From Hyphobacterium sp. SN044 (GTDB lineage: Bacteria > Pseudomonadota > Alphaproteobacteria > Caulobacterales > Maricaulaceae): a DNA stretch of 64,000 bases. Within the stretch, counting starts at the first letter, position 1, and every line of letters begins with the position of its first letter. A program made the position numbers and the translations under genes. Location: NCBI RefSeq assembly GCF_021864465.1, contig NZ_JAKKUV010000006.1:1-64000 (forward strand). The letters are read 5' to 3'. Under the pieces are notes generated by a model. The model was not told the DNA's origin and ran no database searches. It was given only the letters and a program-made list of their open reading frames with translations. Below are positions 16,987-30,234 of this stretch, piece by piece.

Positions 16987-17343
16987 TTCCCCTCCCCTTG
17001 AAGGGGAGGGACGCGAGCGGCCTTCGTAAGAAGGACGGGAGCGGGGTGGGGTGATTGATCATAGCATTATTTGACGTTTCCCGGACGGCGGAGCCGGTCC
17101 GGGATCCATGTCTTATAGCTTCTGCACTCCGGTCTTCGCCGCGCGAAACCGGGGAACTTCAGAGAGAGGTAATTGAAATTACCCCCACCCCGGTCGGCTG
17201 GCTGACGCACAGCCTCCCGGCCCTCCCCTCAAGGGGGAGGGCAACCACGTGTGGGCAAACCGCTTTTTCGAAAATCGACCGCCCGCCGTTTACATTTCTT
17301 CGCAGGTGCGACACGATGCTGCAATGCAGCAAAGGGGAGTCGC
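16987..17343. repeat. Composite repeat region between nupC and amt
   Basis: A 357-nt gap holding stacked palindromes: CCCTCCCCTT/AAGGGGAGGG at 16990-17010, a GGGGTGGGG tract at about 17043-17051, dispersed element copy 2 at 17073-17160, the inverse CCCCCACCCC tract near 17181, and a CCCTCCCC/GGGGGAGGG hairpin at 17221-17241. The first 28 bases recur exactly at 18645-18672 after amt. The last 100 bases before amt contain its ribosome-binding site (AAGGGGAG) and presumably its promoter. No gene is seen. Confidence 0.7.
17073..17160. repeat. Two-hairpin dispersed repeat, copy 2
   Basis: An 88-bp copy of the element described at 158-237. The left terminus GACGTTTCCCGG is intact; the right terminus is CCGGGGAACTTC, one base different from copy 1. 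The right hairpin (CCGGTCTTCGC and GCGAAACCGG) is conserved with a changed loop, and the middle spacer differs. Conserved stems with divergent loops and spacer point to selection or copying of structure. Confidence 0.8.
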
Positions 17344-18636
17344 ATGACGACGGGACTGCTGACCGCTTTCGCAACCGCCGCAGCCGCACCGGCCGCCGCG
17401 GTGGACACCGGCGCCTTCGTCGACAACTCCTTCCTTCTCCTGATGTCCGGCATGGTCGTCGTCTTCATGGCGGCAGGATTCTGCATGCTCGAAAGCGGTC
17501 TCGTCCGTTCCAAGAATGCCGCCACCATCGCACTGAAGAACATCACCCTCTTCGCCATCGCCGGCATCATGTTCTACCTCGTCGGCTACCGGCTGATGTA
17601 TGACGGCGTCGACGGCGGCTTCGTCGGCAGTCTCGGCGTCTGGTCGCCCGACGCGCTCGACACGCCGGAAGGCGATGTCGCCTCGGCGGCAGACTGGTTC
17701 TTCCAGATGGCCTTTGTCGCAACGGCAGCCTCCATCGTGTCCGGCACGCTGGCGGAGCGGATCAAGCTGCGCCCCTTCCTGATCTTTGTCGCGGTTCTCA
17801 CCGCCCTGATCTACCCGATCACCGGGGCCTGGCAGTGGGGCGAAGGCTGGCTCTACGCCAATGGCTTCCAGGACTTTGCCGGCTCGACCCTGGTTCACTC
17901 CGTGGGCGGCTGGGCAGCGCTGACGGGCGCGCTCTTCCTCGGCCCGCGCTATGGCAAGTACGGCCCGGACCGCCGGGTGCAGAAACCCATGCCCGGCTCC
18001 AACCTGCCGCTCGCCGCGCTCGGCACCTTCATCCTCTGGTTCGGCTGGTTCGGCTTCAATGGCGGCTCCCAGCTGGCCGCCGGCACGATCGAGGACATGA
18101 GCGCCGTGGCCAAGATCATGGCCAACACCAACATGGCCGCCGCGGCAGGCGTGATCGGAGCCCTCATTACCTCGGAAATCCTGTTCCGGAAGGCCGACCT
18201 GACCTTCGTCCTGAACGGCGCGATCGGCGGCCTCGTCGCGATCACCGCCGGACCGCTCGAACCGGCGCTGTGGCAGTCCATGATCATCGGCGGCGCCGGC
18301 GGCGTGATTGTTGTCCTCGCGGTGCCACTGCTCGACAGGCTGAACATCGACGATGTGGTCGGCGCGATTCCGGCGCACCTGCTGTGCGGGATATTCGGCA
18401 CGATGGTCGTGCCCTTCACCTCTCTCAGCGACGGGCTGAACATCTGGCAGCAATTCGGCATGCAGGCGCTCGGCATTCTGTCCATCGGCGCCTTCACCGC
18501 CGCCGCCAGCGCCCTCGTCTGGTTCTCCCTGAAGAAGACGATAGGCCTCCGCCCAAGTGTCGAGGACGAGATGCGCGGCCTCGACCGCGCCGAGCTCGGC
18601 ATGGAAGCCTATCCGGACTTCTTCGGCCGGGATTGA
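17344..18636 (+). CDS. amt: Ammonium transporter (Amt family)
   Basis: A 430-aa, 11- to 12-helix ammonium channel of the inner membrane. It has the family segments MVVFMAAGFCMLESGLVRSK, FLWFGWFGFNGG, and both pore histidines: LVHSVGGW near residue 184 and IPAHLLCGIFG near 344. The N-terminus TFATAAAAPAAA-type region is likely a signal or first helix. An upstream in-frame extension to 17251 is rejected because ATG 17344 has an AAGGGGAG ribosome-binding site. No glnK gene is adjacent, unlike most amt loci. The next genes are gltB and gltD on the opposite strand, so uptake and assimilation sit side by side. Confidence 0.93.
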   Translation: MTTGLLTAFATAAAAPAAAVDTGAFVDNSFLLLMSGMVVVFMAAGFCMLESGLVRSKNAATIALKNITLFAIAGIMFYLVGYRLMYDGVDGGFVGSLGVWSPDALDTPEGDVASAADWFFQMAFVATAASIVSGTLAERIKLRPFLIFVAVLTALIYPITGAWQWGEGWLYANGFQDFAGSTLVHSVGGWAALTGALFLGPRYGKYGPDRRVQKPMPGSNLPLAALGTFILWFGWFGFNGGSQLAAGTIEDMSAVAKIMANTNMAAAAGVIGALITSEILFRKADLTFVLNGAIGGLVAITAGPLEPALWQSMIIGGAGGVIVVLAVPLLDRLNIDDVVGAIPAHLLCGIFGTMVVPFTSLSDGLNIWQQFGMQALGILSIGAFTAAASALVWFSLKKTIGLRPSVEDEMRGLDRAELGMEAYPDFFGRD

Positions 18637-18644
18637 TCTGGAGT

Positions 18645-18777
18645 TTCCCCTCCCCTTGAAGGGGAGGGACGCTTGGCTGATTGTCCGACGTTTCCCGGAC
18701 GCGCGCAGCGCGATCCGGGATCCATTTTCTGCGTTCAGAAGGACCCCGGTCTTCGCTAAGCGAAACCGGGGAACGTC
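18645..18777. repeat. Palindrome plus two-hairpin repeat copy 3, between amt and gltB
   Basis: The palindrome CCCTCCCCTT/AAGGGGAGGG (18648-18668) lies 11 bases after the amt stop, and the 28 bases at 18645-18672 match those at 16987-17014. Dispersed repeat copy 3 follows at 18687-18777 (91 bp) with both termini as in copy 1 and the hairpin CCCCGGTCTTCGC-taa-GCGAAACCGGGG (about 18744-18771). It lies between the converging ends of amt and gltB and could serve as a bidirectional transcript end. Confidence 0.75.
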
Positions 18778-18800
18778 ACGAATTGCAGAGGGGCAATACC

Positions 18801-23299
<4,499 letters not shown>

Positions 23300-23303
<4 letters not shown>

Positions 23304-24721
23304 TCCGCGGCCACCTTCGCGCGCTGCGCGCTCATCCAGTTCAGCATCGAAGCCGCCGCATCCATGCCGTCGCGAATGCCCCAAACCACCAGCGACGCAC
23401 CGCGCACGATGTCGCCCGCGGCGAACACGCCCGGCACGCTGGTCATCAGGCTCGGCCCGTCGACCTTCACCGTGCCCCGGCGCGTGACGGTCAGATCGGG
23501 ATGGCCGAACAGGGTGGGCAGGTCTTCCGCCTCGAAGCCGAGCGCGGCGATCACCATGTCGGCGGGAATTTCATGCGTGGAGCCGGGGATGATGTCTGGC
23601 GCCTGGCGGCCGTCCGGTCCGGGCAGGCCAAGCCGCATCCGGTGCGCGCGCACCGCCGACGGTCCGCTGGCACTGCCCATGATCGCATCCGGCGCGGCGA
23701 GCCATTCGAACACCACGCCCTCTTCCTCGGCGTGTTTCACTTCGCGCGCCGAGCCCGGCATGTTGGCCCGGTCGCGGCGATAAAGGCAGGTCACGCTTGA
23801 CGCGCCCTGTCGCACCGCCGTGCGCACGCAGTCCATCGCCGTGTCACCGCCGCCGATCACCACGACTCGCTTGCCCGCGGCGTTCAGTATTCCGCTGTCA
23901 AAGTCCGCGACCGCCTCGCCGAAACCCATCCGGTTGGAGGCGGTCAGATAGTCGAGCGCCGGCACAGCCGGAGCTCCGGCGGGACAGGACAGTTCGCGCG
24001 CCTTGTAGACGCCGGTGGCGATCAGCACGCTGTCATGCCGGTCGGTCAGATCGGCGAGCTGCGCATCGCGCCCGACCTCGAAGCCGAGCCGGAAATCGAT
24101 CCCCGCCTCTTCGAGGCGCTTTACCCGGCGGCCAACCACAGCCTTGTCGAGTTTGAAATTCGGAATGCCGTAGACGAGGAGCCCCCCCGCCCGGTCATAC
24201 CGGTCGTAGACCGTCACGCTGCACCCGGCCTCGGCCAGCTTCTCCGCCGCTGACAGGCCCGCGGGACCGGCACCGATAATGCCCACCGAAAGCCCATTGT
24301 CGGGCCCGCGCCGGACCGGTTCGACCCAGCCCTCGGCCCAGGCCGTGTCGGTGATGTATTGCTCGACCGCGCCGATCGTCACCGTACCGTGGCCGGATTG
24401 TTCGATCACGCAGGCCCCCTCGCAAAGCCGGTCCTGCGGACAGATCCGCCCGCAGATTTCCGGCATGGTCGAGGTTGCGCTCGATTCCGCATAGGCTTCT
24501 TCCAGCCGCCCCTCGGCGGCGAGTTTCAGCCAGTCGGGAATGTTGTTCTGGAGCGGACAGCCGCTCTGGCAGAAGGGAATGCCGCACTGCGAGCAGCGCG
24601 AGGATTGCAGGGCTGCCGCTTTTTCACCGAACGCCTGATAAATCTCCGCGAAGTCGCGCCGCCGGTCTTCGGCGTCGCGTTTCGGCGGATATGCCTGGCG
24701 CGTGTCGGTGAATTTCAGCAG
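23300..24721 (-). CDS. gltD: Glutamate synthase small subunit, apparent CTG start
   Basis: A 473-aa beta subunit that takes electrons from NADPH through FAD and passes them to GltB. Cys43-xx-Cys46-x4-Cys51-x3-Cys55 and PEICGRICP (Cys90, Cys94) are the [4Fe-4S] ligands. The FAD motif GAGPAGLSAAE and the NADPH motif GGGDTAMDC follow. The first ATG in frame is codon 86, which would delete the first cysteine cluster. Upstream the frame stays open to a TAG at 24737-24739, with no ATG, GTG or TTG in between. The frame therefore seems to begin at one of two adjacent CTG codons (24721 or 24718), preceded by a good GGAGGAG ribosome-binding site at 24730-24736. A base error or assembly fault is the alternative. 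Confidence 0.9.
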
Positions 24722-24729
24722 TGACGCAA

Positions 24730-24736
24730 CTCCTCC
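24730..24736 (-). promoter_or_regulatory. Ribosome-binding site supporting the gltD CTG start
   Basis: Reading on the minus strand, GGAGGAG is followed after 8 bases by CTG CTG and then AAA TTC. The spacing is ideal for initiation at the first CTG. The in-frame TAG stop directly before the site rules out any start further upstream. Confidence 0.6.
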
Positions 24737-24787
24737 CTATTGCAGTGCAGCATGAATTGCCGCTTTGCACAATAGTCGCGCCGGGCG

Positions 24788-25006
24788 TCAGTCCTCGTCT
24801 TTTTCGTCGCTCTTGTGGACGCGGGTCATGCCCGCCGGGCGCTCCTTGGCCCGCTTCAGCTCGTCCCTGGTGCCGATATCGCGGGCGAGATTGCCGCCGG
24901 ACTTCGAGTTGGCGGCGTCCGAGGTCTCGCCGAGCGATTCCGGGCTTTCCAGCTCGTCCTGACGGAATCCCTTGGAGCCTTGTTTGGCTTGGATGTCCTT
25001 GGTCAT
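24788..25006 (-). CDS. Small hydrophilic protein
   Basis: A 72-aa protein, strongly hydrophilic and charged (rich in Lys, Glu, Asp, Ser, Gly and Arg), with no membrane segment or cysteine. It starts at 25006 with an AAGGAG ribosome-binding site 6 bases upstream; a longer open frame to 25060 has no such site and runs into the FMN reductase gene. Composition resembles stress-related hydrophilins or intrinsically disordered proteins, and the neighbourhood (Ku, LigD, dehydrogenase) is consistent with that, but no family was recognised. It lies just downstream of the FMN reductase on the same strand. Confidence 0.65.
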   Translation of the reverse strand: MTKDIQAKQGSKGFRQDELESPESLGETSDAANSKSGGNLARDIGTRDELKRAKERPAGMTRVHKSDEKDED

Positions 25007-25025
25007 GGGAATCTCCTTATCTGGC

Positions 25026-25586
25026 TCAGGTTGAAGGGTGCTGCCGCACGAGAACCGCAAACTTCTCCATGGCTGTCGAAATCAGCTTGCGCGTCGTCTC
25101 GTCGGACAGCGTGCCGTCCTCGAACTTGTCCTGCGCTTTCATGATCAGGATTTCGGGTTTCGCCAGGACCGGCATGGCGTTGTAGTGGCAGACTTCGCGC
25201 AGATGCATCTGCGCCCGCAGCGTGCCGAACGCGCCCTGGCTCGCCCCCATCAGACAGGCGGGTTTGCCGAACAGCGGCCCCTTGCCGGCCGGACGGAACA
25301 GCCAGTCGATGGCATTCTTCAACACGCCGGGGATCGAGAAATTGTATTCCGGCGAGCCGAAGATCACGCCATCGGCATTCCACATCGCATCGCGCAGCGC
25401 CTGTACCGGTTCCGGCCAGCCCTTCGCCTCGACGTCCTCGTTGAACAGGGGGGTGCCGGCGAGATCATGGATGGTGACCGTCACGTCCTCGGGAGACAGG
25501 TCGCACGCGGCCTGAAGCATGGCCCGGTTGTAGGAATCTTCCCGAAGGCTGCCGCACAGGGCGGCGATGCGCAGAGAGGCGGACAT
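25026..25586 (-). CDS. NADPH-dependent FMN reductase family protein
   Basis: A 186-aa flavodoxin-fold oxidoreductase. It has the phosphate-binding loop GSLREDSYNR (about 12-21), the GSPEYNFSIPGVLKNAIDW segment (about 77-95) that contacts flavin, and GASQGAFGTLRAQ near 114-126. Members reduce FMN, azo compounds, quinones or metals using NAD(P)H in the cytoplasm. It is followed by the 72-aa hydrophilic protein 19 bases later, and divergent from the small membrane protein at 25701. A redox stress role is plausible. Confidence 0.88.
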   Translation of the reverse strand: MSASLRIAALCGSLREDSYNRAMLQAACDLSPEDVTVTIHDLAGTPLFNEDVEAKGWPEPVQALRDAMWNADGVIFGSPEYNFSIPGVLKNAIDWLFRPAGKGPLFGKPACLMGASQGAFGTLRAQMHLREVCHYNAMPVLAKPEILIMKAQDKFEDGTLSDETTRKLISTAMEKFAVLVRQHPST

Positions 25587-25700
25587 GGCGTTTCTCCCGG
25601 ATTGGTCTTTCGGGAGTCCAACCGTTCAGAGCCCAACCTGTTCCGGAACATCGCGCCGCGGCAGCGGTTCCCTCCCCACAGCCCGAACCGGGAGAAACCC

Positions 25701-25874
25701 ATGCTCGACCTGTCCATCATCTGGTTCCTCGCCGTCGGCGGGGGCACGCTCGCACTGGCAATCGCCGTGGGCTACATCATGGTCACGCGGCGCAAGCTGA
25801 CCGAGGACGAGAAGATCCGGCAGGACCTCGGATCGCGCGCGATCTACGAGGAAGAAGACCGCAAACCGGACTGA
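25701..25874 (+). CDS. Small single-span membrane protein
   Basis: A 57-aa protein with one hydrophobic segment (residues 5-28, IIWFLAVGGGTLALAIAVGY) and a charged cytoplasmic tail of about 28 residues. GGGAG lies 5 bases before the ATG. It precedes Ku by 59 bases on the same strand. Small membrane proteins of this form are common near stress loci, but no family name can be given. Confidence 0.65.
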   Translation: MLDLSIIWFLAVGGGTLALAIAVGYIMVTRRKLTEDEKIRQDLGSRAIYEEEDRKPD

Positions 25875-25933
25875 CCTTCGGAACCGGGCCGCCTCCGGCG
25901 TGTTGAATCGCTGACTCCACCGGAGGACGTTTC

Positions 25934-26794
25934 ATGCCCGCCCGCGCTTACTGGAAAGGCCATCTCCGCCTCTCGCTCGTCACCATCGGCGTCGAGCTCT
26001 ACTCGGCCACCAAGAGCACGTCACGGCTCCGCCTGCACCAGATTCACAAGCCGTCGGGCAAACGCGTCCGCTATCAGAAGATCGCCCCCGGCGTCGGCCC
26101 GGTCGATACCGACGACATCGTGAAGGGCTTTGCCACAGGCAAGGACGAATACGTTCTGATCGAGCCTGACGAACTCGACGAGATCAGGCTGGAGACGAAG
26201 AGCACGATCGACCTCGTCCAGTTCGTCGAACAGGGCGAGATCGACCCGCGCTATTTCGAGAAGCCCTATTACGTACTGCCGGCCGACGATGATGTCGCCG
26301 AACAGGGCTTCGTCGTGATCCGCGAAGCGCTGCGCAAGGCAAGGCGTGTGGCCCTCGGGCAAATGGCGGTACGCGGGCGGGACTATGTCGTCGCCATCCG
26401 GCCCTGCGGCGACGGCCTTCTGCTCGAGACATTGCGCTATGCCGAGGAAATCCGCGAAAGCGATTCCATGTTTGACGCGGTTCCGGACACCAGGCCGGAC
26501 AAGGAAATGCTCGACCTCGCGGGCGAGCTGATCGAGCGCAAGACCGCCCCCTTCGAGGCCGGGAAATTCCAGTCGCAATATGCCGACGCGCTGCGCGACC
26601 TCATCGAGGAGAAGCGCAAGACCGGCTCCGTCTCCGATATCGACGAGGACGAGGCCCACCCCTCGGGCGGCGGCAAGGTCATCGACCTGATGGATGCGCT
26701 GAAGAAGAGCGTCGCGAAAGGCGGCGGCAGGAAGTCCGCTTCGAAATCGAAATCCTCGAAATCGTCCGGGAGCCGCAAGAAGAAGGCGAGCTGA
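25934..26794 (+). CDS. ku: Ku protein, DNA end binding for NHEJ
   Basis: A 286-aa bacterial Ku that forms a homodimer ring on DNA ends. The family N-terminus ARAYWKGHLRLSLVTIGVELY is followed by KIAPGVGPVDTDDIVKGF and SKSTIDLVQFVEQGEIDPRY-like segments, covering the Ku core (about residues 8-200). The C-terminal tail (about 250-286) is Lys/Ser rich and probably binds DNA. A 3-bp gap to ligD shows they form one operon. Together they perform non-homologous end joining. Confidence 0.95.
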   Translation: MPARAYWKGHLRLSLVTIGVELYSATKSTSRLRLHQIHKPSGKRVRYQKIAPGVGPVDTDDIVKGFATGKDEYVLIEPDELDEIRLETKSTIDLVQFVEQGEIDPRYFEKPYYVLPADDDVAEQGFVVIREALRKARRVALGQMAVRGRDYVVAIRPCGDGLLLETLRYAEEIRESDSMFDAVPDTRPDKEMLDLAGELIERKTAPFEAGKFQSQYADALRDLIEEKRKTGSVSDIDEDEAHPSGGGKVIDLMDALKKSVAKGGGRKSASKSKSSKSSGSRKKKAS

Positions 26795-26797
26795 CCC

Positions 26798-29275
26798 ATG
26801 GGCAAGATCGACATCCTCTTGAAGGACTACAAGAAGAAACGCGATTTCGCGGTCACGCCCGAGCCCGAGGGTGCGGCGGGGCAGGAACGCGGCCGCCGCT
26901 ATTTGATCCAGAAGCATGACGCGTCGCGGCTTCACTTCGACTTCCGCCTCGAACTCGACGGAGTCCTGAAAAGCTGGGCCGTGACCAGGGGGCCCAGCCT
27001 GACCCCGTCCGACAAGCGCCTCGCCGTGCGCACCGAGGATCACCCGGTCGAATACGCCGGCTTCGAGGGCGTCATCCCGAAGGGCTATGGTGCCGGCACC
27101 GTGATGCTCTGGGACAGGGGCGAATGGGAACCGAAGGAGGACCCGAAAAAGGGCCTCGAAAAGGGCGAACTCAAATTCACCCTCCATGGCGAACGCCTGA
27201 AGGGCGGCTGGGCGCTGATCCGCATGTCGGACAAGGGCGAGACGCGCGAAAACTGGCTGCTCATCAAGGAGAAGGACGAGCACGCCGACGAGGATACCGA
27301 CCCGGTCGAGGCCTGGACGGCGAGCGTCGAGACCGGCCGCGATCTGGACGCGATCTCCGACGAAGGCGAACGCTACAGGAAGGGCAAGGATTATTCTGGC
27401 AAGGCTCCCGCCAAACATACCCCGCCCCGCAAGGACGCGAAGGCGACGGGCAAGCCCCCGGCCTTCACCGAACCCCAGCTCGCATCTCTGCGCGACGCAC
27501 CCCCGGAAGGCGACGATTGGCTGCACGAGGTGAAGTATGACGGCTACCGCCTGCAGGCGCTGATCGGCGGTGGCAAGGTCCGGCTCGTCACCCGCAACGG
27601 CAAGGACTGGACCGGGAAATACCGCCCCATCGCGGACGCGCTCGCCGGCCTCGATGTCGACAGCGCCGCGATCGATGGCGAACTCGTCGCGGTCGACGAG
27701 GAGGGGCACTCGAATTTCTCCGCCCTGCAACGCGCCGGAGAGGAGAAAGTCGCCCTCGCCTATTTCGCCTTCGACCTCCTCGCCCTCAACGGCACCGATC
27801 TGAAGAAGGAACCGCTGAAAGCCCGCAAGACCGCGCTCAGGGCCGTTCTCGGCAGGGCGGACGGACCGGTGCGCTATTCCGAGCATATCGAGGGCCAGGG
27901 CGACGAGGTCATCGCCCGGGCCTGCGACATGCATCTGGAAGGCATCATTTCCAAGAAGCTCGATGCGTCCTACCGCTCCGGACGCGGCACCCTCTGGATC
28001 AAGTCGAAATGCGTCGGCAATGACGAGTTCGTCGTGATCGGCTACCGCAAGTCCGACAAGAAGGGCCGTCCCTTCGCCTCGCTCCTGCTGGGCGAATACG
28101 AGGGCGAAACGCTGAAATACCGCGGCCGGGTCGGCACCGGCTTCAACGAGGCCCTGTTCGACAGCCTGTCGAAAAAGATGAAGCGTCTGGAGCGCAAGAC
28201 CCCGCCGGTGGAGGATCTACCCGCGGATGCGAAACGCGGCGCCGTCTGGCTGACCCCCGATCTCGTTGCCCAGATCGCCTATACCGAGCGCACGTCCGAT
28301 GGGATGCTGCGCCATCCGAGCTTTCTGGGATTGCGCGAGGACAAACCGGCGAAGGAGGTGAAAATGCCCGCGTCCGGAGACGGCACGGCGACGTTTTGCG
28401 GCGTCAGGATCACCCACCCTGACCGGGTGATGTATCCCGGTCAGGGCGCGACCAAGCGCGCCATCGCGGAATACTATGCCGCCCACGCCGATCGCATCCT
28501 CGAACATGTGAAGGACCGGCCCCTGAGCCTGATCCGCTGCCCGTCCGGACGCGACGGCGAATGCTTCTTCCAGAAGCATCACAACGCCTCGACGCCCGAC
28601 GCGCTGAAGACGGTGGAGATCCGGGAAAAGGACGGCGGCAAGGCCAGCTATCTGAAGATCACCGACGCGGCCGGCCTTGTCGGCGCGGCCCAGATCGGCG
28701 GGCTGGAACTCCATGTCTGGGGCGCTCGCGCGGACAGGGTCGAGAAGCCCGAACGCATTGTTTTCGACCTCGACCCGGACGAGGGTTACGACTTCGGCGA
28801 CCTGAAGACCGCCGCCCGCGAATTGCGCGACGTCCTCGGCGCGATGGGACTGGAAAGCTTCCCCCTCCTCACCGGCGGCAAGGGCATCCATGTCGTTGTG
28901 CCGATCGAGCGGCGCAATTCCTGGGACGAGGTGAAGGACTTCGCGAAGGGCCTGGCCACGAAACTGGCCGAGGCGGACCCGGACCGCTATGTCGCGCAAG
29001 CCTCCAAGGCCAAGCGCAAGGGAAAGATCTTCATCGACTGGCTGCGCAATGAGCGCGGCGCCACCGCCATCGCGCCCTATTCGCCCCGCGCCCGGGAGCA
29101 TGCACCGGTCGCCACGCCCGTCTCCTGGGACGAGCTGTCGCGCATCAAGGCGGCAAACCAGTTCACGCTCGACAATATCGACGCCCGGCTGAAGCGGCTG
29201 AAATCCGACCCGTGGGAAGGCTATCACATGGTGCGCCAGTCACTGACCAAAGCGCGTCTCGACGCGGTCCTCTAG
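26798..29275 (+). CDS. ligD: Multifunctional DNA ligase D
   Basis: An 825-aa enzyme with three domains in PE-LIG-POL order, the Pseudomonas-type arrangement. The phosphoesterase domain (about residues 35-145) shows QKHDASRLHFDFRLELDG and EYAGFEGVIPKGYGAGT. The ATP-dependent ligase domain (about 220-530) has the catalytic lysine in LHEVKYDGYRL and the DGELV motif. The primase/polymerase domain (about 535-825) includes THPDRVMYP, DLDPD and GGKGIHVVVP. It trims, fills and seals ends gathered by Ku. It is cytoplasmic and co-transcribed with ku. Confidence 0.97.
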   Translation: MGKIDILLKDYKKKRDFAVTPEPEGAAGQERGRRYLIQKHDASRLHFDFRLELDGVLKSWAVTRGPSLTPSDKRLAVRTEDHPVEYAGFEGVIPKGYGAGTVMLWDRGEWEPKEDPKKGLEKGELKFTLHGERLKGGWALIRMSDKGETRENWLLIKEKDEHADEDTDPVEAWTASVETGRDLDAISDEGERYRKGKDYSGKAPAKHTPPRKDAKATGKPPAFTEPQLASLRDAPPEGDDWLHEVKYDGYRLQALIGGGKVRLVTRNGKDWTGKYRPIADALAGLDVDSAAIDGELVAVDEEGHSNFSALQRAGEEKVALAYFAFDLLALNGTDLKKEPLKARKTALRAVLGRADGPVRYSEHIEGQGDEVIARACDMHLEGIISKKLDASYRSGRGTLWIKSKCVGNDEFVVIGYRKSDKKGRPFASLLLGEYEGETLKYRGRVGTGFNEALFDSLSKKMKRLERKTPPVEDLPADAKRGAVWLTPDLVAQIAYTERTSDGMLRHPSFLGLREDKPAKEVKMPASGDGTATFCGVRITHPDRVMYPGQGATKRAIAEYYAAHADRILEHVKDRPLSLIRCPSGRDGECFFQKHHNASTPDALKTVEIREKDGGKASYLKITDAAGLVGAAQIGGLELHVWGARADRVEKPERIVFDLDPDEGYDFGDLKTAARELRDVLGAMGLESFPLLTGGKGIHVVVPIERRNSWDEVKDFAKGLATKLAEADPDRYVAQASKAKRKGKIFIDWLRNERGATAIAPYSPRAREHAPVATPVSWDELSRIKAANQFTLDNIDARLKRLKSDPWEGYHMVRQSLTKARLDAVL

Positions 29276-29324
29276 GGAACGCACCTCACGCCCCGGCGTT
29301 GCTTCCTCGAGAAAGGAGCGCGCC

Positions 29325-30170
29325 ATGACCGAACGTCCCGCCCAGCACCAGAACCGCCAGCCGGGAGTCGAGAGCAAGCTCGACCCGGAGCCGGATTTCG
29401 CCCCACGCTTTCCCGGCTCGGGCCGGCTCGAGGGCAAGGTCGCACTGATCACCGGCGGAGACAGTGGCATCGGCCGCGCCTGTGCCGTCCTGTTCGCCCG
29501 GGAGGGTGCGAAGCTTGCCCTCGTCTATCTCGACGAGGACCGGGACGCCGAAACGACCAGACAGGCCGTCGAGGACGAAGGCTCCGAAGCCCTGCTTATT
29601 GCAGGTGATGTCGCCGATCCGGGATTCTGCGCGGACGCCGTGAAGCAGACAATCGATCGCTTCGGCCGGCTCGACGTGCTCGTGAACAATGCCGCCGAGC
29701 AGCACCCGGCCGACGACTTCGAGGACATCCCGCCGAGCCAGCTGAAGAAGACGTTCGAGACCAACATGTTCGGCTATTTCTACATGGCGCAGGCGGCCAT
29801 GAAGCGGATGGGAAAAGGGTCGGCCATCGTCAACACGACGTCCATCACCGCCTATCGCGGCAGTCACCATCTGGTCGATTACTCCGCCACCAAGGGGGCG
29901 GTCACCGCCTTCACCCGCTCTCTGTCGCAGATCGGCACGAAGAAGGGCATCCGCGTGAACGCCGTCGCGCCGGGGCCGATCTGGACCCCGCTGATCGCGG
30001 CGACCTTTCCGGCAGACAAGGTGGCCGACTTCGGCTCCGGCCAGCCGCTCGGCCGCGCCGGCCAGCCCAACGAAGTGGCGACCTGCCACCTCTTCCTTGC
30101 CTGCGCGGATTCTTCCTACATGACCGGCCAGGTGCTGCACCCGAATGGCGGGGAAATCATCGGGGGATAG
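29325..30170 (+). CDS. SDR-family oxidoreductase, general-stress type
   Basis: A 281-aa short-chain dehydrogenase with the NAD(P) motif TGGDSGIGR (about 45-53), NNAAEQ near 124-129, and the catalytic Ser-Tyr-Lys in NTTSIT and YSATKGA (Tyr near 186, Lys near 190). It has an N-terminal extension of about 35 residues with a Pro/Glu-rich Q-x-x-x-P-G pattern, as in YhdF/YdaD-type general stress dehydrogenases. AAGGAG lies before the ATG. It follows ligD by 49 bases and is often found next to such repair and stress genes. Its substrate, a sugar or alcohol, is unknown. Confidence 0.9.
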   Translation: MTERPAQHQNRQPGVESKLDPEPDFAPRFPGSGRLEGKVALITGGDSGIGRACAVLFAREGAKLALVYLDEDRDAETTRQAVEDEGSEALLIAGDVADPGFCADAVKQTIDRFGRLDVLVNNAAEQHPADDFEDIPPSQLKKTFETNMFGYFYMAQAAMKRMGKGSAIVNTTSITAYRGSHHLVDYSATKGAVTAFTRSLSQIGTKKGIRVNAVAPGPIWTPLIAATFPADKVADFGSGQPLGRAGQPNEVATCHLFLACADSSYMTGQVLHPNGGEIIGG

Positions 30171-30177
30171 CCAAGGA

Positions 30178-30222
30178 GCTTTTTCAGCAAAAGTGGAAAC
30201 CGGTTATGCGGTTCGAAAAAGC
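30178..30222. terminator. Candidate bidirectional terminator hairpin
   Basis: GCTTTTTC (30178-30185) is paired with GAAAAAGC (30215-30222), and the interior holds CCGG-type secondary pairing (AAACCGGTTATGCGGTT). It separates the end of the SDR gene (30170) from the end of the convergent mgtC-like gene (30235). The A/T-rich outer arms provide a T-run in either orientation. The interior resembles a repeat common in alphaproteobacterial intergenic regions (AAGTGGAAACCGG). Confidence 0.6.
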
Positions 30223-30234
30223 GACCGACGGAAA

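Noticed and set aside
24195..24587. Frameshift in gltD suggested by another frame
   Set aside because: The true gltD frame is open from 24721 through 23300 with all conserved cysteines; no frameshift is needed.
25601..25670. Possible LexA box before ku (GTTC repeats)
   Set aside because: The GTTC copies are 12 bases apart rather than 7, so they do not match the operator.
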